Origin: Cristatella mucedo
Lineage: Eukaryota; Bryozoa; Phylactolaemata; Cristatellidae
DNA: 64,000 nucleotides
Direction of reading: 5' to 3'
NCBI GenBank assembly: GCA_009760855.2
Contig: WPIO01000003.1
Span: 808,501 to 872,500, forward strand
Shown here: positions 49,001 to 60,683 of the stretch, one piece after another
How the letters are laid out: every line of letters starts with the position of its first letter
Numbering within the stretch: the stretch's first letter is position 1
Notes under the pieces: model-generated
Told to the model about the DNA's origin: nothing
Database searches by the model: none
Seen by the model: only the letters and a program-made list of their open reading frames with translations
Made by a program: the position numbers and the translations under genes

Positions 49001-52000
49001 GCTTATATATAGCAGAATTGTGAACCATGTTGGCAAACGTTTGTGGTAGCAGTGAGGGGGTGCTTGTCATCGGAAAGGGGGCGAGGTGAGAGATGCCTTG
49101 CTGTATTTATTGATGACATCCGAACATGGATGGCAGTAAACTGTCTTAAATTGAATAATGATGAAACCAACTTACTAGTTATGGGCAAACCAAGTGTAAT
49201 TCAGAAATTGTAAAGGTTAATGCTCAAAATCGGCTCTGCGAGCCTATCTTCTGTTGAATCTGCACGAAATCTAGGTGCCTTGTTTTAAAGTGACCTTACA
49301 TTAGATGACCACATCAGCTCCACAGTCAAGTCTGCGTAGGTTCAGCTACATAACAGTGCTATAATTCGGGCTTGTTTAGGCAGCGGACCACATATAATTT
49401 GGTTCATGCATTTGTGACATCCCGTCTCTACTTCTGTAACTCAATGCTTGCTGGGAGACCGGCCTGTGCAACCAGGCACTTACAACTGGTGCAAAACTCT
49501 GCAGCCAGGCTTGTCTGTCGTGGACGGCGCAGTTGCCACATCACACCACTTCTTGCCGAACTGCACCGGCTTCCAGTCAAGCAACGCATTGACTTCAAAG
49601 TTTTGTTAATCACTTTTAGGTCCCTTTATTCGTTGGCTCCAGCCTACCAATCAGATCTACGGCCCCACCAGGCTTAGCCTCGTACAGCCTGCTTTTCTGA
49701 ATCTAATTGTTTAGCCACACCTCGTACAAACCCCAAATCCTTTGGAGACTGTGTCTTTTGTTCGTATGCTCCCAAATCCTGGAACTCGCTTCCGACTGGT
49801 GTCAAAGACATCCTGGTTTGACTACATTTAAAAGAAGTTACAAATTCATCTATTTGTAACAGCCTTTAGTAGGACAATGTGACTCGTCCTCTGTGTGCTT
49901 ATGCGTGCTAACACCGTGCATGCTGTCACTAACCACCTTTGCAAACTGACCTGGTACATGTCGCCTCTAATCATGTTGTGCTTGTTTTCGTTGAGCATGC
50001 TACCACTAACCATTCGTCCGTGCTAGTGGCTAGGAAGAGATAATGTTTCCATAGGGCGCTCTATAAGTTTATTATTACTATTACTGTCGAGGTACCTAAT
50101 GCTGTCAGTCAATTTGGCAGAGAGCAGCAGAGGGAGCCTATCCCAAACACTTTTGAGCAGCTATTCAAAGCAATCGGGAACATGAACTGGCATTGGCCGG
50201 CTGTGGTACAGCTATCACCCATCGTAGGCATTCGTATGACCCGAGCACGATCATAGATTTCAGACCTACAGCACGGTCTTGACCATGCCTGCTGTGGCTA
50301 GACTCTTGACCCTGTTAAGTTTTAACAGCCCATATATACCTTTTTTGTGGGATCCCTACCGCCTGCTTCTACGGAGCAACACGGTTATTAGTAGTTAGGG
50401 TCACTCGACATGTGTAGTCACCCAATGGAAGCTAAGCAAGGTTGACACCCGTTAAGTTCCAGTAGTGTCTTTGCTTGTCCTTGAGACTCCTGCACAATGC
50501 TGCCAGCGGAAGATGCAAGAAGGAATGTGTGCATGCCGTCATAATTACACTGCTCTCCAAAGGTTTCTACACATCTGTTTTCAGCACACAATTTGGCTCA
50601 AAACGCGTAGGATTTGCAATGGACCTGACTCCCTAGCTGTCTGTAGTATCTAGAAAAGCTAACAAATATATAATCACCTGTAATTTATTGAGTACAAATT
50701 ATTACTAGTCAGTACACCATTATTTTTTAATAACTTCTTGCAATCGCCTCGGCATTGGCTTTACAGCTCTGGAGGTTTTTTGGAGGAATAGAGAACTAGC
50801 AATCCTCTAAAAATCTCAAAGAACTCGTCGGGTTTCCTATGCCAGAGAACTCTGAATCTTGAACCGTGGTTGACTTTGTATCACAGATGTTCTGTTGGGT
50901 TCAAGTCCTTGCTTTGGCTTGAACGCTGCATGACCTCGATTGACTAGAAGCCATAGTTTGCGGGTTAAGGTTAATGTCCAGAAAATACTGAGATGTCCTG
51001 CAATCAAATAATGGTTTATGTTACCTTTCAAAAGACAATCATATTAGAAGTGTTATCTGAAGTTTTGACTATTTCAACCTAACAGAAGAGCATTAAAAAA
51101 CGATCAGGTAAACCGTGTCTAACCATACAAAAGGTACTGATCTAGATCATATTTGACTTCTGTACCAACTTGTTGAATATTGGTATATCGAGGTACGTGT
51201 TTGCAGCTTGTTGAGGAACATGCTTATGACTTTGAAACAGCTTCATTTACAGTTATGTTTGTACTTTGAAAATTCTGTGACTTAGCCAATATTTGATTGA
51301 TCAACATGAGATTTCAAGTATGAGTTCAGCTTTGCTTGAACACCGCTGCAGGAGTTCATTTCTGATTTTGGTTTTGTAAGTTTTTCTTTTCATGTCATTT
51401 GACGTCCTTTAATTTTATTACGTGCAATCATTAATAATTAAAGAGAAGAGCTTAATCAAATGGCAAACCAACTTGCTGCATAATGTCGAGATAGACAGTG
51501 CGATTCATGATGCCTTTAAGTCTGTGCTGACGTCAAACACCAGAAGTCCCCAAACCATTGCTATTCTATCACTAAATTTCACGGTCTTTTGCAGACAACC
51601 GTCAACGTATGCTCCATCCATTTGGCGGCGAACCTAGTTCTTCCTCTTATAGCAGCAAAAGAGATTGCATTCAGACTCATCAGTCCACAGCATTCTGCTT
51701 CACAGTACAGCTATTGTAGTGTTGGTATCGGTGAGCAGAATTTAGCCTTCCTCTTTTGTGTTGCACAGTCAACAGTGGCTTGCACTTGGCCACCCATGCA
51801 TTCAGTCCTTGTTCATTAAGCTGTCTACTTACGGTATTTTGGCTTACAACCACTCGGGTAGCTTGGCAGAGACTCTAGCAGGCATTTTAGAAGTGGCAAG
51901 CTTGTTCCAGAGCAATTCTTTTCAGGAGCCGGTCCTCTCTGGGAGAAGATACTGAAGGGCTAGGTGAGCACGGCAGTGCCTATGTGCTATCATAGTCCCG

Positions 52001-55000
52001 ATATTTCCTAATAATCTTCATAGCAGTGCCTTCTGAGATGTTCAGTTGCCTTGCGAGTTCTCGGTTTGAAATGCCATCTCCGTGGAGCTGTGCAGCTGGC
52101 AGCATCGTCTGGTCGGCTACAAAGTCTCAACATGGCACAGGCATGCCCATTCCATGAGACATGGTCAATAAGACATCCTCAGACCTTAGCTCATGATTTG
52201 CTGAGGCATCGCCAGTGACAAAACGGGCCAAAAATAGGGTCTGCTGGTTGGCCCCCAAGAGTGATGGAAAAATCGCGTGGCCACTTCTCCTTATCTGTTT
52301 GCATGGGAACCATTAACTCGGTTTTCGTCGAATCCAGTTACTCACTAAGCCAAACGTAGCACACCGTGACTTGAGTCAAAGTTGTATTGATAGATTGTTA
52401 CAGTTTAGTAATATTAGTGTAGTTTAATGACCTATTCAAAATAGGCATTAGCAATAACCAAACTCAAATCGATGGACCAGGTTCATAGAAACGTTTGGAG
52501 GGCTGTGCATTCACTATAATCATAGAAGTGTAGAGGCATACTTTCTCGACTCTTAAGCAACTCTCGCGTGGCTACACCTTTTTTTCGATGAAGGTTACCC
52601 ATCGATCATTGTTAACTCTATCTCTTTAGCCAGTAGCCTGGACAAGAGGATCTATTCGATTAGCCTCTCTGCTTCGGACTGCGGGATTGATCGTTCGTGC
52701 TTCTGAACACTTTTTTAAGATTTGCAGGCTAAGGTGGATAAATCCCAGGTCTTTTTTTTTAGAGATAACTTTCTGAGCCCCTACTTTTTACCCAAAATGT
52801 TTGCAGGCTTATGGACAGACCGTGACAGATATGCAGCTCTTGCTTTTGCATCAAGTGGTTAACTCGATAGGCCCAGCTTTCTGCATGATGCACGGCATGG
52901 TTAAACTGTGGTTCCAATCGGCACCAAAGTGCATCTTTCGGATTGCGAGAAGCAATCGGTTTATAGAGAAAGAGACATGACTGAGTATGCTAGGAATCGA
53001 AAGCACGAGCTTTTTCAGGATAATGCAAATTCCGGTTCCTTTGTACAGCTGATACGTGCACAGCCATATCGAAATTTCGTATGAATGCACCATGGTTTCC
53101 TGAAACGTAGGCACATTTTTCCTGCAATGACGTTTCAGGTTGGCCCAGGGCCGGTCTAACAGAGCCCATGTCTCTTGAGTGTACCTTGCAGACGGAGCGC
53201 TTGCGAAAGGAGAAACTGGCTGCCTGTGCTAGCGAACAGCTAATCGCTTGCAGCCTTTATCTCTCTGGTATAATTAGGCAGAGTTACCTGAGGCATTGCA
53301 GGTGGCCGTGGCTTACTGTAGCCCTGACTGGCCCGGTGTGGTGTGAAGCCGCAATATGTGGGTGTGCGTGTTTCTGTAGGTGAACTGCAGGAAAATTATG
53401 AAAAGGAAAGCCTGGATATCATGGAGGCAGCCGTAGCTGCTGTTAAAACAGGTGAGCACGCAGTGTTTGCACGACTATAGCGCATCTGCACGATGCCGGT
53501 TTCGCTCACCGGAAACCCAGCCTTTCGAAAATTGATGTGATTGTGTGTAGACTGCTTGCAAAATCTCGTGGGCGAATTGCTAGGTGCTGCTGCTGTGCAT
53601 GGCTGCACGTGAAGCGGCTGAGTGCCCATTCATCTGCCAGCGTCCTTCTTCTTAGCTCAGGCTTTTAGCCCAGGCTCTTAGTTCAGGCTCTTAGTCCAGG
53701 CTCTTAGTCCAGGCTCTTAGTCCAGGCTCTTTGCCCAGGGGTAAAGTGCTTGCTCTGCGCGACGCAGGTCTGAATTCGAGTCGTCCAGTAGGTGATCGAT
53801 CCCATTGCAAGCAGTCGTGATGGCTATCAAGGTTCTTCTGTCGGTTCGATTACACATGCGATTTGCTTTCTTTATTTGGCATTCTTATTCTAGGCGTAAG
53901 CTGCTTCTATATAAAAGCTTTTGATTTGAGTGCAACTCCTCGTGAACGGGTAGTGCAACCCCTCGTATCACGCGCTGCTGCTACCGCAGCTCGTGGCTGG
54001 GCGCGAACTACGTGCCGCGCCTTCCGTGCCGAATGGCACTCGCTGCCGATACCCTCCTAGACGCGGGAGATACCCATGGCAGAGTAATTGTCGTTGTTGG
54101 AGGAGGTGCTGTCACCACGTATGTTGGGCGTCCACGCCACAACGCCGGAGCCGTGGCGCTGCTGCCGCTGCCGCCACGATCGAGTGCTCCGCTGCCCGAT
54201 CGTTGCCTGGCTGTGAGCGAGCCGGTGGCGGTGCCTCTCTGCACCTCCTCCGGGGTGGCTTGCTTGCAGCAGCCCACTGCTTGCTCGCGGGTCGGCGCGG
54301 TTGCAGTCGTTTTGCCCACCGCTGCCCGCTTTTGTCTGGTCAAGCTGCTGGCCATAGCTACAATCGTAGCTTCGGGCTGCCGGCACACCTGCCTGCTGGT
54401 CGGAGGTGCCGGCCTGTCGGTCACACACCGTCGGCTTCGTCAGCGGCATGTAGTTTGGCATGTGGTTTGGCATGTAGTCTGGCATATAGTCTTGCATTTG
54501 GTCTGGCATGTCGTTCGTCGGAGCAGCCGGCCAGTGCGCTGCCGGCCTCCTCACCGGGGCATAGATGACGCCGTGCGCCGCCCGGACGGCGTGAGCGAAG
54601 TCGCGCATCCGGTCGGACCATTCATACAGCTTGCTGGGACTGGCGGCGCTGCGCTCTTCGACGAGAGTCTCGATGGACGGATACGTCCCTGACTTAAGCC
54701 GGGCCGGCGCTGCTGGTTCGAAGTATGCGTGCACGTCGGCGATCGTGACGGCACTGCTGGCCGTGGAGCCTTGCGCTCTGCTATGCTGTATCAGAGATCT
54801 CGGACTCACTAGGAGCTCGTGACCGCCAGTGCACTGCACTGCGGCGTGAGTGACGCCTCCGCTGCCTCGAGCGCTCCTGTCGCGATCGTGCGATGCTTGC
54901 ACTCCTCCAACGTTGAGGGCACTGTTTGCCCAGCTGCCATCTTGGACCGTTTCTGCCGCTGCTGCACCATCGGCCGCCGGGCTCCAGCTCTCCGCTTTTC

Positions 55001-58000
55001 CGGCGGCGTCGTCGTGCAGGCTGACGTCGATGGCCGAGTCGCTGGCAGTTTCTGAGATGTCGATGATGCCCTGGTCTTCGACATAGATATGCTTAGGCAG
55101 GACGCCGCGGTCCGCTTCGTGGTCGCTCTTGCTTTGTGCAAAAGCTAGAATGTGTCTTTTGAGATGAAACTTGAACCAGCAGACCAGGAACACGACGAAT
55201 AGGGTAACAGTCACTGCCGTTGGCAGAACTATGCCTGCGTAGAAGATGGTGTCGTAGTTCATTTCGGTGTCACCTTGTGCAAGCGTGCTCGCTTAGTGCC
55301 GCTCCTCCATTGCCCCCTTCAGCGTGCACTGCACCGTCAGACCTGCAAAAGCGATGTTTGTGGAAATGTTAATTACTCCCGATGCCTCATTTCTGAACCG
55401 CAGTCGACAACAGGCAACGCAACTTTATTAAGGGCAGCACTTGATCATTTCATTTTCCACAGTGCCATGCACATCTATTCCAGTTGTATTGTTTAAAGGC
55501 ACCGTCTGAATTTTGTGAAAAAGTGATCTCGGCTAAGACAAAGCAGCAAGCTTGGTTAACAGTGCCGTGAAACGCCAGTTCCGACCAGGGGATGCGAGAC
55601 TTGGTGGTGGGGACGTCATCTTCTAGCCGGCACATACACTGTATCTGAGCCTGATTCTCTAGTCACGTGTTGCAAGCTAGACTCTTGATGGCTCTTTCGG
55701 GAAGTTAGCCATTGCTGTCATGGGCCTCAGGCATTTGCTATCAGTTTATAGGTGAACAAATACCCTGAGCTCAGTTGAAATCTAGTATTAAGATACCGCT
55801 TAGACACAAGTTGATCCGTACTCATCATCAATATATGCAGGGAACTGTGCCACCAGCAGTTGGTTTCTTGCTGAACGAGTATGCAATATATTGGCACCAC
55901 TTTTCTGAAGCTCCGACAGGGCCATGATTTCTTCGGAAAATGCCTCTTGAGTCGTGAGACGTGCTGCTTGCTGCCCAAGGGAACTTGCCCTATCGTTTAA
56001 AACAGTGTACTTTACCCAATATTTACTTATGTGGGGGTCAGAGGTAAGACAACGTTGAGGGCGCATTACTATGGAACCTAGGTGTATTAAGGACAGTTTA
56101 AGAATATGACAGCATTCTTCAGTTTGGATCAAGTTGTGATTTATTTTGAAGCAATAAGTAATGCTTAACAACTTTGTCTAGGAATTAGGATACTGGCCCA
56201 TGGATATTAGGTGCCGATTTTAGATGACTAGATGTTGCAGAGTTCCGACTGCTGGATACCTGGCTAATCCCACAAATCCACAAACTATCGTGTATCCTTC
56301 GACTGCTTAGTGGGCTAGTTAGTCATCGCAGGTAGAACAGCAAACTTAAGAGCCGACCGTGAGGTTGGGGTGGGGAGAAAGGTCCGGGATGTTGTTCGGC
56401 ATTGGCCGATGGTAAACATACTAAAGCTACATGTAGTCGTCAAGCAAGATGGTGGCTGAATTTCGGGCAGCTTTTACCTAATGGGTCCGCTATGGTGTAC
56501 ACCTCGAGTTCATCCGGTCAGGTTATAAGCATGTAGCAGGTCTCATTCAGCAGTCACGTAAGGTACCAGCTTGCTGGGTCATAGACCTGGGGCAAGGAGT
56601 TTTTGCCTCACGACCAAAAACGTGTGTTCGACTCCTTAAGCAGGCAATCCCATATTGCTTACGGCAATCAGTAGTGGCTGTTGCTAAGGCTCTTCTTGCA
56701 CTAAATAAGTGAGGCTGCTAAGTCAGAGCTTGCTCACCTTTGCATTTATTACCTGTGTATAGTTGCATGCCAGCAAAACCAGGTAGACCAGCCGTACCAA
56801 CCGTAGCAGAGCTGTGGGCAGCGGTGCTCTCCGTCATAGCACATGCGAGGCGTTCTGAAGCTGAGTGCTTGCAGTTTGTGTGAGCGTGGCTCCTTTAATT
56901 GCGCGCTTTCTTTTTGAAGTCGCGAGGTGAAGCTGCGCAGGCCGCTTGGTACTGTAGGTGGTAGCGTATCGTTTCTCTCATATGCTGCAGGCTTTCACTG
57001 CCCAGGTATCACTGGCACAGTGCTAATCGAGTTAGGTCCTACCTCAGTGAGAGATGTCCGAGTGTGTAGATGTGAAAGGCTGTCGGTCATCTAGGAAGCC
57101 CTAAGCATATATAAGGTACTACTTTAGGAATTTCGTCTTTGGCCCCCTTCTTGTCTCTATGGACACTCCCCCTTTTGTCAATCTTACCTTTCATTTCTAT
57201 TCCGATGACTCACAGCGCTAGCTATTCAGCGACCCTTGTAAGCCTTGTTCCTCATCTAATCGACTCACCCAATTCCCTTGCTGCCTTCGACGACATTCCT
57301 GTTTGGGTGGCTGCCAGCCTTGTAACGTTTAACGATGATTAGACCAGCCTAACAGTTATGGAAAGCCTAGTTTCATCAAAAAATTGGAAGACCTAACCTT
57401 CTCGTTTGGTTCAGCCAGCATCACTCGAGTGAACTATGCCCATAATTGAGGCTTGCTATTCCAAACAAAACAACTTGTCATCAGATGAGCACATTTTCTC
57501 CACTCTTAAGTCAGCCTACTTTCACATAAGGAACATGGTCAACATTAGGGCCTGCTAAGAGAAGAGAATGACAGCCAAACTAGTCATGCATTGTGACACC
57601 GGGACTAGATTGCTACAATTCCCTCCAGTCACATTTCCTGGCCGGTGCATTTAATTGTCCACAACTGATAGAAAACTGGGCGGCTCATCTGGTCTTTCAT
57701 CAATGGCGTAGCTGCCTCATCACGCCACCTCTGTCTGAGCTTCAGTGGCTCCCTGTCCTGCATAGGATCGATTTCAAGATCCTCAGTCTGGCTTACAGGT
57801 CACTTCACAGGCATCAGTCTATCTATTCGACCTCCCTGTGCCTCCAGTGTGGCAGGTGCTCCTCTGAATCTAGTCATCATGGATTTGCTTAAACTAAATT
57901 GAAATCTTTTGGTGATCGAGCCTTCAGCTCGTAAGCACCGAATGCTATGCTCAGCTTTTCTTTCGTTGCTTTTTGAGCATGGTTGTGCACGATTCAGTGC

Positions 58001-60630
58001 ATGTTTCCAGACAGAGGCATTATTAAAAGGTAGCCACGAGTGTCTTCATGTTTGCTTTAGTATCTGGCCTAAGCATAGTGCTTGCTTGCTTCCTTTGCCT
58101 GCTTGATACAGTGCATGTAACTAAACCGATGTTGATTCTCTTGCAGTGAGTTGTAAAGCATCTAAGTAGAGATTATTCGTCGTAGGGTGCTATAAAAATT
58201 ATACGGTTTTTATTATTGGCTCTCACTTTTCATTCATCGTCATGCCTTGCCTCAGGTCACGGGTTCGAACCTTGCAGTGGAGGATCCTTTATTGCCCACT
58301 GCAAGCGGTTGTGCTAGCCGTTAAGGCTCTTCTGCCACTAGGAAAAATGAGGCTAGCCATTACTTGGACGTTCTCTGCTGCTGCCTGCATCGCTCAAAGT
58401 GGGTGTAGTGGCACGATGAAATAATAGCTGCATCCATGTTTGCTTCTGTCTGTCTGGACTGGCACAGCTGGATGACCCTCGTGGCATGGCTCGCTTAGCA
58501 CGATCCAGCTTTACACTGCGAAACTTGATTGTGTGCCAGCCTCGGATGTTGGATGTCGGTGTCTTAGCTAATGGAATGAGTGGCTTAGCAATAATCAAGC
58601 ATCAGTGTCGATTACATTTTACATAAGCATGCTATTCTTGACACTAGTTAAACAAACACACTTTTGAATGTGTGTTTAGTGAACCCTGCCTGTCACACGG
58701 CCTGTTAATAAATGCCCCATTCACTTGTGCAGAGGCAGTGTCTTGCCCCTGATGCCATTGTTTACTTGGGACTAGAAGCTGTTTGTATTTCTTGCACCGT
58801 CTCGGTCAGACGAGCGTTTTTCTTTTTATTCGGAGATGGCCCTAGTGCTGTTGCATTGCACCAGGGAATTGGTAGCCCACAATTCCGGTTTTTAGCTTTA
58901 CTCACGTGCGCCAGCCAGAGGCCACTTGCGTGTGGCATCGTGCTGTGTTGCCTAGTCTGATCTAATGTAGTTCTGCTCACGCTCTTCCCTCTGCCTTGTG
59001 CCTCCATGCTTAATTTTTTAGGTTTGCACACCAGATGACACTAGCTATTAATGTATACTAGCTATTAATGTATATTAGCAAACGAATTGCATAGTGAATT
59101 TGACACGCCGTTCCTAGCTGGAGCTGGTTCGATGTGTCGGTAATGAACACAGTAGCCTGGTTGACCCTGCAGCATGCCTCACCCCTCCTCCCCCTCGCCA
59201 TAGCTCGCTGGACCGCCGACGTGTGGCTATTACTCGTGGTATGCTAGTCACCAGCAGTGGTCACTCTGGTCGTCTTGGCTTTCTTTTGCTGCATCTGTAT
59301 GTAAATATATATAATATATAATTCATTTGTGTAACGCCCCAAGAGAACCTAATCTCTACTCGGGCACTTGACATATGCCACGTTCTTGAGCCCCGACCTC
59401 GGCCGGGGCAGCACCTTAGCCACTGGGCCAAGCCAGTGGGGCAATCATTGTTAGGAAGTCTTGTATATGCCATCAAGTGTGCAGTTGGCATGAACGATGT
59501 ACTTGATTATGGGATCCCCGAATCGGTCCCTTGGTTTGGCTGCGGATTCGATACTCCTGCGCTAGTTCTGAGTATCAGGTGTGCAGTTTTTGATTGCAAA
59601 GTTTTTCTTTCACATCCGGCGTTTGGTTCAGCACCCCGATAGTCTTAAATGCTGTGTCTATGTGCGTGTACATGTAAGTGTAAGGTTTACGCGAATCTAC
59701 GCAGAGCATTTCACCATTCAATCGTTTCCCTTTGCAGCAAATGTAAGCGCCTAGAAAGAGACAGAGTTCTCTGAGGGCGCTTTATCAAGTGCATTATTAT
59801 TATTATTATTATTATTATTATCATTATTTATAGGATCGGGTGCATGCCTTTGATGTGTTTTTCTCCTCACATGTTCTTCTGGGGTCTTTTATTGCCCTAC
59901 TTCCTGAGACCTTGGAGGTTTCATATGTTCGTTTGTGTGTAGCAGTGTTGTACAACGTACTCCCGCTTGTGCTAGTACATGCATGTGCGTACACACTCGT
60001 CCTTACTTGTTCACGAGAGCATGTGCTCACAGTGAAACACTTACAGCCCAAACATCCACCCCTATCCACCCACTCACGAACATACATTTACAGATGCAGT
60101 CACTTTTTATGTGTATTCAAACTCGAAGCAGTTGTTTGTTTTAAATACAGAGGTCGATTTGGAGTTAAAAAATCGTTGGCCGTAGGATGTTACGGAATTC
60201 AAAGGCAATTCTTATACAGTCAAAAATGAAAGTTACCACTCCCGCCTACTTACTCCAATGTTGTGACTTCCTAGCTGTCTAAGCAGCAAGTCGTAAGTAC
60301 AGAGTGGCTGAATATGAAGAATATGCTTGACTACATCTGCTGCTTGAGAACACACTAACTGCCCCCTTGGTTTGTGGTAATATGGTTTATGATAGCAAAC
60401 AATTTTTCAGTAGCACTAACTGAACTAAAAATTGCATTTACGGGAAAAGAATCATGCAGACTGATTTGTGATTTAAACGGGGGGGGGGGACAGTTTCATC
60501 AAGCATGCATATATGCTGAGCGAAAGGCATGAGGAACACGTGGGATGTTTGCTTTGTATGGGCTCGAGCCCCGAGGCATATGTGAAGCGCCTGAATAGAG
60601 ATTAAGTTCTCTTGGGGTGCTATATAAATG

Positions 60631-60683
<53 letters not shown>

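Noticed and set aside
54012-54692. Plus-strand 226-codon frame opposite the membrane-protein frame
   Set aside because: It is a GC-driven shadow; its Val/Trp/His repeats (HVVWHVVW) are the reverse reading of the antisense M-P-x-x repeat, and no hydrophobic or domain logic supports it.
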